A stretch of 44,195 nt of DNA from CAYFUF01 sp964394795 (lineage in GTDB: Bacteria; Bacillota; Clostridia; Tissierellales; Peptoniphilaceae), in the NCBI GenBank assembly GCA_964394795.1, contig CAYMYX010000010.1:1-44195 (forward strand), read 5' to 3'. Shown one piece after another: positions 1 through 8,004 of this stretch. How positions within the stretch are numbered: position 1 is the stretch's first letter; every line of letters begins with the position of its first letter. Below the pieces are notes generated by a model, which did not search any database, was not told the DNA's origin, and saw only the letters and a list, made by a program, of their open reading frames with translations. A program made the position numbers and the translations under genes.

Positions 1-86
1 GCTTCTACTAGAGCGTGCTTACAGTCCATCATCCCAGCACCGGTCATATCTCTTAATGCTTTTACATCACTTGCTTTAATATCCAC
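1..86 (-). CDS. tsf: Elongation factor Ts, N-terminal fragment
   Basis: This is the first 28 codons of EF-Ts, the nucleotide exchange factor that regenerates EF-Tu-GTP in the cytoplasm. The reading begins with GTG and gives DIKASDVKALRDMTGAGMMD, the typical EF-Ts start including the UBA-like segment that contacts EF-Tu. A ribosome binding site AAGGAGG lies five bases upstream of the GTG. The gene follows rpsB by 27 bases, the near-universal rpsB-tsf pair, so both should come from the promoter at 1082-1110. The rest of the gene lies beyond the window edge; nothing suggests that it is truncated biologically. Confidence 0.93.
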   Translation of the reverse strand, partial: MDIKASDVKALRDMTGAGMMDCKHALVE

Positions 87-113
87 AGTTGCCTCCTTCA
101 GCTTAGTTCAAAC

Positions 114-977
114 TTATTCTTCGTCAGCTTCTTTTTCTTCAACACGAGCTTCTTCAGCTTCTGCTTCAGCTTCTTCAATCTCTGCTGCGTGCTCTTCTTC
201 TACAGCTTCTTCTGTTTCAGCTGTGTCTTCGCTCTCTTCTTTAATATCTTCAGCTACTTGAGCCTCTGCAACGTCCTCAGCGCCTTCATTTTGTTCGCCT
301 TGACGTCCTTCAATAACCGCATTGGCCATAATTGAAGTCATCAATTTAACGGAACGAATAGCGTCGTCGTTACCTGGAATGACGTAATCAGCTTCATCAG
401 GATCAGCATTAGTGTCCATGATAGCAACGATAGGGATATTCAATTTATGAGCTTCATTAACTGCAATATATTCTTTCTTAGGATCGACGATAAATACAAT
501 ATCGGGAAGACCCTTCATGTCTTTAATTCCACCGAGGAATCTCTCTAATCTCTCTGCCTCATGCTCAAGTTGGATAACTTCTTTCTTTGGAAGAAGGTCA
601 TAAGTTCCATCTTCGGACATGGTTTCAAGAGCTTCTAAACGCTTGATTGATTTTTCAATAGTTTGGAAATTAGTAAGCATACCACCCAACCATCTCTGGC
701 TGACATAATATTGGTTGCAACGCTTCGCCTCAGATGCGATAGCATCTTGAGCTTGCTTCTTCGTTCCTACGAATAGAACCTTTCCACCGTCTGCTGCTAC
801 TTGACGAACAGCTTCGTAAGCTTCATTTACTAATGTTACTGTCTGTTGCAAGTCGATGATGTGTATACCATTTCTTTCAGTGAAGATGTAGCTTGCCATC
901 TTAGGGTTCCATCTTCTTGTTTGGTGGCCGAAATGCACACCTGCTTCTAACAGACTCTTCATTGTTACTACTGCCAT
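114..977 (-). CDS. rpsB: Ribosomal protein S2 with long acidic C-terminal tail
   Basis: S2 is a late-assembling small-subunit protein that binds 16S rRNA near the platform and helps recruit S1. Residues 1-223 are a standard S2 core (MKSLLEAGVHFGHQTRRW near the start; FVGTKKQAQ; QRWLGGMLTN; PDIVFIVDP). The start at 977 is chosen because AGGAGG lies seven bases upstream; the frame stays open further upstream without homology. The last 64 residues are an extension made mostly of Glu, Ala and Asp, predicted disordered and strongly acidic, so the protein is 287 residues where about 230-260 is usual. Similar tails occur on S16, L28, omega and Def in this window. The gene has its own promoter after topA and is followed by tsf. 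Confidence 0.97.
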   Translation of the reverse strand: MAVVTMKSLLEAGVHFGHQTRRWNPKMASYIFTERNGIHIIDLQQTVTLVNEAYEAVRQVAADGGKVLFVGTKKQAQDAIASEAKRCNQYYVSQRWLGGMLTNFQTIEKSIKRLEALETMSEDGTYDLLPKKEVIQLEHEAERLERFLGGIKDMKGLPDIVFIVDPKKEYIAVNEAHKLNIPIVAIMDTNADPDEADYVIPGNDDAIRSVKLMTSIMANAVIEGRQGEQNEGAEDVAEAQVAEDIKEESEDTAETEEAVEEEHAAEIEEAEAEAEEARVEEKEADEE

Positions 978-1081
978 TTGTTTCCTCCTGTTGTGTTTTT
1001 TTCCTCCGCCTCTCTCAAATTCGCTCCTAACCCATAGGGCACACAAAGCAAATATTCAATTGGCGTGCGAAATACCGATTA

Positions 1082-1110
1082 ATACTATCACAGAACGCTC
1101 CTGAAATCAA
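1082..1110 (-). promoter_or_regulatory. Sigma-A promoter of rpsB-tsf
   Basis: On the minus strand, TTGATT (1105-1110) and TAGTAT (1082-1087) are separated by exactly 17 bases, with a TG one base before the -10 hexamer (extended -10). It lies just after the topA stop codon and about 100 bases before the rpsB start, so it should make rpsB-tsf independent of the upstream topA operon. The leader of about 100 nt could hold S2 autoregulation, but I see no convincing structure in it. Confidence 0.7.
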
Positions 1111-1120
1111 GCTATAGTCA

Positions 1121-3178
1121 CTATAAGTTGTGATTTGGGCATTCCTCGTTTGCGCAAAAAACTCGATTTTCTTTTCTGTTTTTCCGATGAACCATCAAGT
1201 CACCGCAAAGTTGGCATTTTTCTCCAGTAGGTTTATCCCAAACCGCGTAATCACATGCGGGATAATTATTGCAAGCATAAAAGACCTTTCCCCGCTTTGA
1301 GATCTTCTCTACGATTTCTCCCCCATCTTTAGGGCAAGCAACGCCAACCTTTTTAATAATGCTCTCGGTAAACTTGCATTCGGGAAAGTTGGAACAGCCG
1401 ATGAAGTCCCCATTTCGGCCATGTTTAATGAGTAGATCGCCACCGCACTCAGGGCACTTATCCCCTGTCTTCTTGTCTGGAACTTTATAGGAAGCATCGT
1501 CAGCCTTCGCCTTTTCCAAATCCTTAGAGAAGATGGTATAAAACTCTTGCATAAGGTCTCGCCAATTCACCTTGCCTTCGGCGATATCATCCAGTCGTTC
1601 TTCCATATTGGCTGTGAATTGCTTATTGATAACATCTGAAAAAGATTTCTCCAATAGTTCGTTTACATTAACACCTAGCTTCGTTGGGAAAAATTTCTTT
1701 TCTTTTAGCTCGACATACCTTCTTGTAAGAATGGATTTTATCGTTGCGGAATAAGTAGATGGTCTTCCTATCCCATTTTCATCCAAGGCTTGGACTAAGG
1801 AGGCTTCCGTGTATCGCGCTGGAGGCTGGGTAAAGTGCTGCTTTTTCTCTATCTTCTCGATAGCCAATTGTTCACCTTCACTGAGGGCAGGTAGAACGAC
1901 AGTCGAATCTTTTACAGGCCAAACCTTCTGATAACCATCGAATACCGGTTCAATTCCGTTAATTCGGAATTCATAACCATTGGAGCTGAGTTTTACCGTT
2001 GTTGATTTAAACGTAGCCGATTTCATTTGGGAGGCAACTGCTCTTCGCCAAATTAAATCATAGAGTTTAAATTGGTCTGGACTAAGATACGACTTAATGC
2101 TGTTCGGTTGTCGGTTAACATAGGAGGGACGAATACCTTCATGGGCATCCTGTGCAGATTTTTTGCCGCCATAGTGGATGCCTTTGGTTGCGTAAGAAGG
2201 TCCAAACTGATCTGTTACCAGTGATTTTGTCTCTTCAATAAACTGATTGGATAGGCGAGTAGAATCAGTACGCATATACGTAATCAAACCGGCTTGTCCA
2301 TCGGCACCTAAAGAGATGCCTTCATATAGCTGTTGGGCAACCATCATGGTTTTCGAAGTAGAAAAACCTAGACGACGAGAAGCTTCCTGTTGAAGCGTAG
2401 ACGTTGTAAAAGGAGCATACGGCTTACGCGTTCTTTTGCTCTGCTTCACGCTATCAATGATGAAATGATCACCAAGTTCAGCGATGACCTTATCCGTCTC
2501 TGCTTCATTAGGCAAGTCCAGTTTCTTAGCCTTATCGCCGGTAAGCTTCCCAAAGAAATCGGATGTAAAGCGCATGCCATCCTTTTTATGGTTGGCATGA
2601 ATCGACCAGTATTCCTGAGCAACGAAAGCATCGATTTCTTTCTCTCGATCTACGATTAACTTTAAGGCTACTGATTGTACCCGACCCGCAGATAGACCAC
2701 TTTTCACCTTCTTCCACAAGATAGGCGAAATCTCGTAACCCACAATCCTATCCATGATTCTTCTCGCTTGCTGTGAATCGACAAGGTCCATATCAATTTT
2801 CCGAGGATTTTTCATGCCCTCTTTAATACCTTGATCTGTGACTTCCTGAAAGGCGACTCGATTTTGCTTTCCTTCGTCTAAATCAAGAATATGGGCAAGG
2901 TGCCATGAGATTGCTTCTCCTTCGCGATCAGGGTCCGTAGCGAGATAAACTTTGTCCGCCTTCTTTGCTGCTTCACGAAGTTCCTTAATTGTGCTGCCTT
3001 TACCGCGCACGTTAATATACTTAGGCTCAAACTGATTTTCTATATCCACACCAAATTGGCTCTTAGGCAAATCTCGGAGATGCCCTTTAGAAGCTAACAC
3101 GGTGTAATCCTTGCCTAAAACTCTAGCAATTGTTTTAATTTTTGTAGGTGACTCTACAATGACCAAGTTTTTTGACAT
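1121..3178 (-). CDS. topA: DNA topoisomerase I (type IA)
   Basis: This enzyme relaxes negative supercoils by cutting one strand through a 5'-phosphotyrosine. The N-terminal TOPRIM domain reads NLVIVESPTKIKTI, with the acidic DPDREGEAISWHL motif near residue 80. The catalytic tyrosine is in GLITYMRTDSTRLS near residue 300. The C-terminus carries three zinc ribbons, each with two Cys pairs (CPEC..CSNFPEC, CPKD..CNNYPAC, CQLC..CANEEC); the first pair of the second ribbon is CPKDG, lacking its second Cys. The length of 685 residues is normal. ATG at 3178 is preferred to the GTG two codons upstream because AAGGG lies five bases before it. The gene starts 24 bases after the dprA stop, in the usual dprA-topA order. 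Confidence 0.97.
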   Translation of the reverse strand: MSKNLVIVESPTKIKTIARVLGKDYTVLASKGHLRDLPKSQFGVDIENQFEPKYINVRGKGSTIKELREAAKKADKVYLATDPDREGEAISWHLAHILDLDEGKQNRVAFQEVTDQGIKEGMKNPRKIDMDLVDSQQARRIMDRIVGYEISPILWKKVKSGLSAGRVQSVALKLIVDREKEIDAFVAQEYWSIHANHKKDGMRFTSDFFGKLTGDKAKKLDLPNEAETDKVIAELGDHFIIDSVKQSKRTRKPYAPFTTSTLQQEASRRLGFSTSKTMMVAQQLYEGISLGADGQAGLITYMRTDSTRLSNQFIEETKSLVTDQFGPSYATKGIHYGGKKSAQDAHEGIRPSYVNRQPNSIKSYLSPDQFKLYDLIWRRAVASQMKSATFKSTTVKLSSNGYEFRINGIEPVFDGYQKVWPVKDSTVVLPALSEGEQLAIEKIEKKQHFTQPPARYTEASLVQALDENGIGRPSTYSATIKSILTRRYVELKEKKFFPTKLGVNVNELLEKSFSDVINKQFTANMEERLDDIAEGKVNWRDLMQEFYTIFSKDLEKAKADDASYKVPDKKTGDKCPECGGDLLIKHGRNGDFIGCSNFPECKFTESIIKKVGVACPKDGGEIVEKISKRGKVFYACNNYPACDYAVWDKPTGEKCQLCGDLMVHRKNRKENRVFCANEECPNHNL

Positions 3179-3202
3179 ATCCACCCTTCATCCGGTTACT
3201 TT

Positions 3203-4255
3203 TTATTCCTTTAACCATTCATATTTACCATGATTATTCTCGATTAGCAAGCCTTGCATCTCTAAGCTGGTAATGGTTGCCCATAAATCATTGATGCTCA
3301 TCTTTGTTATATCCAGTAATTCTTGGAAAGTTTTTGGTTCACTTTCCACTTGTTTATATATAGCACTTTCATTGGCATTAGCCAACTTTATTAAGCTTTG
3401 CCTTACCCTTTTTGGCCAAGAGGCAAACTCCGATGCCACATCGCTGACATCCATCACAAGCTTTGCACCCAGTTGGATAAGTTCATTCGTCCCCTGACTT
3501 CTAGGTTGGTTGATGTTCCCGGGAATGGCAAATACTTCCCTTCCCTGATCGCCAGCGTGTCGAGTAGTAATCATTGTCCCCGATTTTCGGTTTGCCTCAA
3601 CGACAATCACGCCGTGGGCCAAGCCGGATAGTATTCGATTTCTTTCATGGAAGTGGTAGCCTAAAGGCGGTGAACCAGGCGGATATTCCGTTATAATACA
3701 ACCACTGCCAATAATCTTTCTAGCCAACCCGATATTTCTTCTCGGGTAAATGGTATCGATGCCGCAAGCCAATACAGCTATAGTTTTTCCACCATATTCC
3801 AAGCAAGCTTCGTGGGCGGTGGAGTCGATTCCTATCGCCAATCCCGAAACCACCGCCACCCCATCAAGTGTCAGTTCTCGGCTTATCTTTTCGGCAGCAT
3901 AAAGGCCATAATCCGAGGCGTTCCTGCTACCAACAATGGCAATAGAGAACTCTGAGAGTACACTCCTAGCACCTATTCCGAAAAGTATAGCTGGAGGATT
4001 AGGAATTTCCTTTAACAAGCTGGGATAGTCCTTATCCAGAATCGTCAGATACCAGTAACCCTTTTCTTCTAAAGATTTCCAAGTATCTAGTTTCTCCTGT
4101 AAGTTGTTATCCCCGTCTCTTGTAAAGGCCATTTCCGATAACTCACCCTGATTATCTACCTTCTCTAATTCTTCTATAATCTGTTGGGAACTTCTATTCT
4201 CTAGAGATCTTCGAAGGAACCACTCTCGGTGACCTAAATCATTGGTGTAAGTCAT
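3203..4255 (-). CDS. dprA: DNA processing protein DprA
   Basis: DprA (Smf) binds incoming single-stranded DNA during natural transformation, protects it and loads RecA. The 350-residue product has the Rossmann-like DprA core, with the ssDNA-binding motif SIAIVGSRNASDYG near residue 105-117, VVSGLAIGIDSTAHE and FAIPGNI; the last 60 residues form the winged-helix domain (FQELLDITKMSINDLW). The start at 4255 is supported by GGGGAGG inside the end of yraN, whose stop lies one base upstream; the longer open frame upstream has no homology. Presence of dprA alone does not prove competence, since it is common in bacteria not known to transform. It is co-transcribed with yraN and topA. Confidence 0.95.
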   Translation of the reverse strand: MTYTNDLGHREWFLRRSLENRSSQQIIEELEKVDNQGELSEMAFTRDGDNNLQEKLDTWKSLEEKGYWYLTILDKDYPSLLKEIPNPPAILFGIGARSVLSEFSIAIVGSRNASDYGLYAAEKISRELTLDGVAVVSGLAIGIDSTAHEACLEYGGKTIAVLACGIDTIYPRRNIGLARKIIGSGCIITEYPPGSPPLGYHFHERNRILSGLAHGVIVVEANRKSGTMITTRHAGDQGREVFAIPGNINQPRSQGTNELIQLGAKLVMDVSDVASEFASWPKRVRQSLIKLANANESAIYKQVESEPKTFQELLDITKMSINDLWATITSLEMQGLLIENNHGKYEWLKE

Positions 4256-4256
4256 C

Positions 4257-4691
4257 TTAGGCCTCCCCTTGGAATGCGTCAGTGTACCAGATGCATTCTT
4301 TGCTGGAGAGCAAAAAAGAAAAGACATCATAGCGGAAATTGACGGGTTGGTCTTCTAATTCTTTATAGCAGTGCTGCAGGTAGATCTTGGCAGTTTGCTT
4401 AATTCGCCTCTGCTTGAGTTCAGTTACGAATTCAAAGGGCTGACCATATTTAATTGATTTCCTTGCTTTAACTTCGGCAAAAATCATTAAGCCGGACTTG
4501 TAGGCAATAATGTCTAGTTCACCTTGGCGGCTATGGTAGTTGACAGCAAGGATTTCAAAGCCCTCGCTAACGAGGAACTTTTGTACTTCCTGTTCTGCCA
4601 ACCGGCCACTGGGAAGTTTTCTATCGTTGTATCTAGATAATTGGTCCTGTTGGGGTTTCCTTAGAATCTGCTGGTGTAAATGACTGTTCAT
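4257..4691 (-). CDS. UPF0102 (YraN) family nuclease-like protein
   Basis: YraN-family proteins have a small PD-(D/E)XK nuclease fold and often sit between rnhB and dprA, as here. The characteristic core is visible: GRLAEQEVQKFLVSEGFEIL, then NYHSRQGELDIIAY (the G-E-x-D motif) and FAEVKARKS (the E-x-K motif), so the predicted metal-binding residues are intact. Its biological role is not established. The start is uncertain: ATG at 4691 and ATG at 4712 are both possible with weak ribosome binding sites, and both make the gene overlap the end of rnhB by 59-80 bases, more than usual. No ATG, GTG or TTG lies between the rnhB stop and the conserved core, so the overlap seems real. Confidence 0.85.
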   Translation of the reverse strand: MNSHLHQQILRKPQQDQLSRYNDRKLPSGRLAEQEVQKFLVSEGFEILAVNYHSRQGELDIIAYKSGLMIFAEVKARKSIKYGQPFEFVTELKQRRIKQTAKIYLQHCYKELEDQPVNFRYDVFSFLLSSKECIWYTDAFQGEA

Positions 4692-5328
4692 TAATAAAAA
4701 GATCCTCTCCATGGATGAAACTTCTGCGATGGATTGGAAGTAAACCGTGACTTTTTATTGCCTCATAGTGCGCTTTAGTGCCGTAACCTTTGTGCTTCTC
4801 AAAAAGATAAGCTGGATGATTTTTGCCATACTCGATCATCAGCCGGTCTCTTGTGACCTTGGCAATTATTGAAGCACAGGCGATCGTATAATTACGCAAG
4901 TCGCCTTTAATAATCCCAATCTGGGGGATATCAGTCTCTATAGTCTCGGCATCAACAAGGACAAGATCCGGCTTCAGTGGTAAACCTTCCCTTGTCTTCA
5001 TTCCTTCCAAGGCTGTCTTCATCGCAAGAAGGGTAGCCTGACGAATGTTAATCTCATCAATCGTCTTTTCATCAACTAGGCCAATTCCCCAACCTTTGGC
5101 CTGGTTAATTATCATATCATAGAGGATATTTCTTTTCTTCTCGCTTAGTTTCTTTGAATCAGTTACACCAATTATGGGATCTTCCTTTGGCATGACGATA
5201 GCGCAGGCAACAACCGGACCTGCGATAGGCCCTCTGCCGACTTCATCTATGCCGCAAACTAAATCATAGTTTTTAAGATCTTCATTTAAAAGAAGGAGCT
5301 TTTCTTCCGTCCAATCATCTCTTACCAT
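4633..5328 (-). CDS. rnhB: Ribonuclease HII
   Basis: RNase HII cuts the RNA strand of RNA-DNA hybrids and removes single ribonucleotides from DNA. The diagnostic motif VCGIDEVGRGPIAGP supplies the first two catalytic acids and the GRG motif; further acids are in PDLVLVDAE and IAKVTRDRL, and the C-terminal Tyr-Gly motif reads FEKHKGYGTKAHYEAI. The 231-residue length is usual. ATG at 5328 is chosen over GTG at 5343 because GAGG lies six bases before it. The start overlaps the end of rbgA by 14 bases, so the two are probably translationally coupled, and its own end overlaps yraN. Confidence 0.96.
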   Translation of the reverse strand: MVRDDWTEEKLLLLNEDLKNYDLVCGIDEVGRGPIAGPVVACAIVMPKEDPIIGVTDSKKLSEKKRNILYDMIINQAKGWGIGLVDEKTIDEINIRQATLLAMKTALEGMKTREGLPLKPDLVLVDAETIETDIPQIGIIKGDLRNYTIACASIIAKVTRDRLMIEYGKNHPAYLFEKHKGYGTKAHYEAIKSHGLLPIHRRSFIHGEDLFINEQSFTPADSKETPTGPII

Positions 5329-6172
5329 GGTAATCCTCGACACGTTCTAGAGTCAGCGGTCCCAACCTTAATTTGCGGAAGTCATCAAGGATTATCTGGG
5401 CAGCCCTGTGATAGTCGATTTCGCCACCCCTGCTGATTGCCCCCCTATCTTCAGCAATTTGATCCATGGCTTGAATAGGTTCCAATCCCTCATCGATTTG
5501 ATAGCGTTTGATCAACTTTTCCTCGTTGTTCTTCAACATGTCCTTGATGAAAGAGAAGCCTATTTCTTGCAACTCCAAAACCTCGTCTCGGATTGCCCCT
5601 GTATAAGCCAGATGGAGAGCCTGGGTGCCGGTAAATTTATTCCAAAGGATGCCTGGCGTATCCATGAGCAAGAGGTTTTCGTTTGTCTTGATCCACTGTT
5701 GAGCTGTCGTCACACCAGGCCTGTTGCCAACTTTGGCGCTCCTTCGATTGGACAAGTTGTTGATGAAGGTAGACTTTCCGGAATTCGGAATGCCGAAGAC
5801 CAACATGCGAATCTCTTCTTTCTCGATACCTTTGGCTTTACGGTTTTCTAATTTATCGGAGATTAGTTCAGCAGCTGCCTGATAGACCAGTTTCGTTTTA
5901 TTGTCTTGTTGGGCATTGAACGCTAGCGCCTTCTTCCCTTCCTGTTCAAAGTGATTCAACCATTTTTTTGTCTCGTTCGGATCGGCCATATCGCTTTTAT
6001 TGATGATATATAAGAGGGGTTTAGTTTTGGTCGCTTCCTCCACCATCAAGTTTCTGCTGGAATACGGAATTCTTGCGTCGATGACTTCACAGCATAAATC
6101 GACGAGTTTCAGTTTTTCCTTGATTTGGTCGGTCGCCTTTTTCATGTGACCGGGAAACCAGTTAATGTTCAT
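5315..6172 (-). CDS. rbgA: Ribosome biogenesis GTPase RbgA (YlqF)
   Basis: RbgA is a circularly permuted GTPase needed for late assembly of the 50S subunit in Firmicutes. The permuted order is visible: G4 (LYIINKSDM, about residue 55-63) comes before the P-loop (GIPNSGKST, about 127-135) and G3 (LLMDTPGIL). The N-terminal INWFPGHMKKA signature and the C-terminal ANTAR-like RNA-binding region complete the family pattern. ATG at 6172 is preceded by AAGGGAG. The gene begins only 16 bases after the rplS terminator; no promoter is visible in between, so it is expressed by readthrough or from a site within rplS. Confidence 0.96.
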   Translation of the reverse strand: MNINWFPGHMKKATDQIKEKLKLVDLCCEVIDARIPYSSRNLMVEEATKTKPLLYIINKSDMADPNETKKWLNHFEQEGKKALAFNAQQDNKTKLVYQAAAELISDKLENRKAKGIEKEEIRMLVFGIPNSGKSTFINNLSNRRSAKVGNRPGVTTAQQWIKTNENLLLMDTPGILWNKFTGTQALHLAYTGAIRDEVLELQEIGFSFIKDMLKNNEEKLIKRYQIDEGLEPIQAMDQIAEDRGAISRGGEIDYHRAAQIILDDFRKLRLGPLTLERVEDYHGKR

Positions 6173-6187
6173 ATTATCTCCCTTGAC

Positions 6188-6211
6188 AAAAAAAGGACCC
6201 GAGGGTCCTTT
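6188..6211 (-). terminator. Rho-independent terminator after rplS
   Basis: In the minus-strand transcript a perfect nine-base-pair stem (AAAGGACCC / GGGTCCTTT) with a two-base gap at the turn is followed by seven U. It lies three bases after the rplS stop and 16 bases before the rbgA start, so it ends the ylxM-to-rplS operon or attenuates rbgA. Confidence 0.88.
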
Positions 6212-6213
6212 GA

Positions 6214-6561
6214 TTAATAGTTCTTCTTTTCTCTGACTTTTGCTGCCTTACCAACACGTTGACGAAGGTAGTATAGCTTAGCTCTTCTTGCCTTACCGCG
6301 ACGAGTAACAACAAGATTTTCAACGCGTGGAGAGTGAAGTAAGAAAGTACGCTCAACCCCAACACCATAGCTCAATCTTCTTACCGTGAAAGTTTCATTT
6401 ACACCGCCACCTTGGCGCTTAATTACTGTACCTTCGAATAGCTGAATACGCTCACGGCTACCCTCGGTAACTTTATAGTGAACTTGAAGAGTGTCTCCTA
6501 CTCTAAATGCAGGGACTTCTTGCTTCATTTGTTCTTGTTCAATGTTTTTAATAAAGTCCAT
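6214..6561 (-). CDS. rplS: Ribosomal protein L19
   Basis: L19 lies at the 30S-50S interface (bridge B8). The product of 115 residues is the usual length and carries the family motifs FRVGDTLQVHYKV, IQLFEGTVIKRQGGG, TFTVRRLSYGVGVERTF and GKARRAKLYYLR. AGGAGG lies six bases before the ATG. It follows trmD by nine bases, the classical rpsP-rimM-trmD-rplS operon order. Unlike S2, S16 and L28 in this window it has no acidic extension. Confidence 0.97.
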   Translation of the reverse strand: MDFIKNIEQEQMKQEVPAFRVGDTLQVHYKVTEGSRERIQLFEGTVIKRQGGGVNETFTVRRLSYGVGVERTFLLHSPRVENLVVTRRGKARRAKLYYLRQRVGKAAKVREKKNY

Positions 6562-6570
6562 TGTTTCCTC

Positions 6571-7272
6571 CTAATTACTGTTCTTCTCTTTGTTATTCAA
6601 ATAAGCTTCATAGAGATCCGGTCTTATCTTCTTCGTCTTCTCTATGCTATTTTCTTTTCGCCATGCGGCGATCTTTTGATGGTCACCGCTGACCAAAACT
6701 TCAGGCACCTCGTAACCTAAGTAGGTTCTTGGTTTCGTATATTCGTCGTGTTGAAGCAAACCGTTATATAAGGAATCCGTGCTAGCGCTGTCTTCGTTTC
6801 CTAAAACGCCAGGTAACCAGCGTGATACTGCATCGACTAACACCATGGCAGGAAGTTCTCCTCCTGTTAGTACATAATCCCCTATCGAAATCTCTTCATC
6901 AACATAGTTGTGAATGACTCTCGCGTCAATACCTTCGTAATGACCACAGAGTAAAATTAGGTGTTTTCTTTCCGCTAATTCAACGGCCATTTGCTGATTT
7001 AATACTTTGCCTTGGGGGCTCAAGAATACGACATGACTTTCGTTTGTCCTTTTGTCTTCAATTGCATCAACTAAAGGTTGCATGGTCATTAGCATACCAG
7101 CTGCTCCGCCGTACACCGTATCGTCCACTCTCTTGTGCTTGTTCGTTGAATAATCTCGGATATTGCTGACCGAAAAGTCAATTCGATTGCTTTCAATAGC
7201 TTTCCCGATAACGCCATAAGCCTTCAAGGTTTCTATAAATTCTGGAAAAATAGTTAAAACATCAATCTTCAT
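6571..7272 (-). CDS. trmD: tRNA (guanine37-N1)-methyltransferase
   Basis: TrmD methylates G37 next to the anticodon in tRNAs reading CUN, CCN and CGG, preventing +1 frameshifts; it is generally essential. The SPOUT trefoil-knot cofactor site is visible in LILLCGHYEGIDARV and ISIGDYVLTGGELPAMV, and the N-terminus MKIDVLTIFPEF is diagnostic. The 233-residue length is normal. The ATG at 7272 is preferred to an in-frame TTG one codon upstream because it matches the family start. The start overlaps the rimM end by 11 bases, indicating translational coupling. Confidence 0.97.
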   Translation of the reverse strand: MKIDVLTIFPEFIETLKAYGVIGKAIESNRIDFSVSNIRDYSTNKHKRVDDTVYGGAAGMLMTMQPLVDAIEDKRTNESHVVFLSPQGKVLNQQMAVELAERKHLILLCGHYEGIDARVIHNYVDEEISIGDYVLTGGELPAMVLVDAVSRWLPGVLGNEDSASTDSLYNGLLQHDEYTKPRTYLGYEVPEVLVSGDHQKIAAWRKENSIEKTKKIRPDLYEAYLNNKEKNSN

Positions 7273-7771
7273 CAAACAAGCCTTCCAAGGGTTCTATCGT
7301 GATATAGCCGATATCTGGGCTAATATCCTTAATAATTTCCTTGATTACTGGAACAAGAAATTCCTTCCCCTTTTCATCTTGAATAACGTAGACGTCGTTT
7401 ACGGCATAAGACAAAACTTCTTTCAGCTGGCCATATTCCTTGCCTTCTTGATCCCGGATAATCAAACCAATCAGGTCCTTTACGTAGTGGATACCGTCTT
7501 CCAAAGGAGGTAGTTCACTTTCGGGCACTGTGATCGTGGATCCAATGTAGGGCTCGGCTTGATCGATATGCTCGATTTCTTCGGTAAGCAGTATTCCGTT
7601 TAAACCTTTGGATTGATAGGACTTAACGGTAACGGGTTTCTTATCTTGACCGATATAAAGTCTTCTTCCTTTTGCAAAGCGGTTCGGATTTTCATCCTCG
7701 ACTTTTACCTTGATTCCGCCCTTTAATCCGTGAACACCAACAACAGTTGCAACATAAATATCATCATTCAT
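7262..7771 (-). CDS. rimM: 16S rRNA processing protein RimM
   Basis: RimM binds S19 and helps mature the 30S head. It has the N-terminal RimM domain (ATVVGVHGLKGGIKVKV) and the C-terminal PRC barrel (GKEYGQLKEVLSYAVNDVYV, then KEFLVPVIKEIIKDI), in 169 residues, which is normal. ATG at 7771 is preferred to a TTG four codons upstream. There is no strong ribosome binding site, but the start overlaps the khpA stop by eight bases, so translation is probably coupled. Confidence 0.95.
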   Translation of the reverse strand: MNDDIYVATVVGVHGLKGGIKVKVEDENPNRFAKGRRLYIGQDKKPVTVKSYQSKGLNGILLTEEIEHIDQAEPYIGSTITVPESELPPLEDGIHYVKDLIGLIIRDQEGKEYGQLKEVLSYAVNDVYVIQDEKGKEFLVPVIKEIIKDISPDIGYITIEPLEGLFDED

Positions 7772-8003
7772 CTCGAGATGCAATCTCCAGATTTACTTTA
7801 ACATTTTCTTTAATCGCACAAGCTTTAAGGATTTGACGAATCGAATTTGCAATACGTCCTTGCTTACCAATCACTTTTCCCATGTCATCTGGGTGGACAA
7901 ATAACTGTAAATCAACAATTCCATTATTGCTTGTTTCCTCTATTTCGATGTCTTCCGGATGGTCAACTAAGCCTGAAACCATTGTTTTAACGAGTTCTTG
8001 CAT
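7764..8003 (-). CDS. khpA: KH-domain RNA-binding protein KhpA (YlqC)
   Basis: KhpA is a small single-KH protein that, in streptococci and lactobacilli, pairs with KhpB (Jag) to bind many RNAs and affect cell division and elongation. The 79-residue product has the KH signature GKVIGKQGRIANSIR (GxxG loop intact, about residues 42-56). The N-terminal half reads ELVKTMVSGLVDHPEDIEI, as in YlqC of Bacillus. AGAGG lies ahead of the ATG, and the gene begins one base after the rpsP stop. khpB is not in this window. Confidence 0.95.
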   Translation of the reverse strand: MQELVKTMVSGLVDHPEDIEIEETSNNGIVDLQLFVHPDDMGKVIGKQGRIANSIRQILKACAIKENVKVNLEIASRDE

Positions 8004-8004
8004 A

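Noticed and set aside
1113..1125. Perfect 13-base palindrome TATAGTCACTATA over the topA stop, next to the rpsB -35
   Set aside because: It is short and AT-rich, has no T run or loop to make a terminator, and one such site is not surprising in 44 kb. No known operator matches it.
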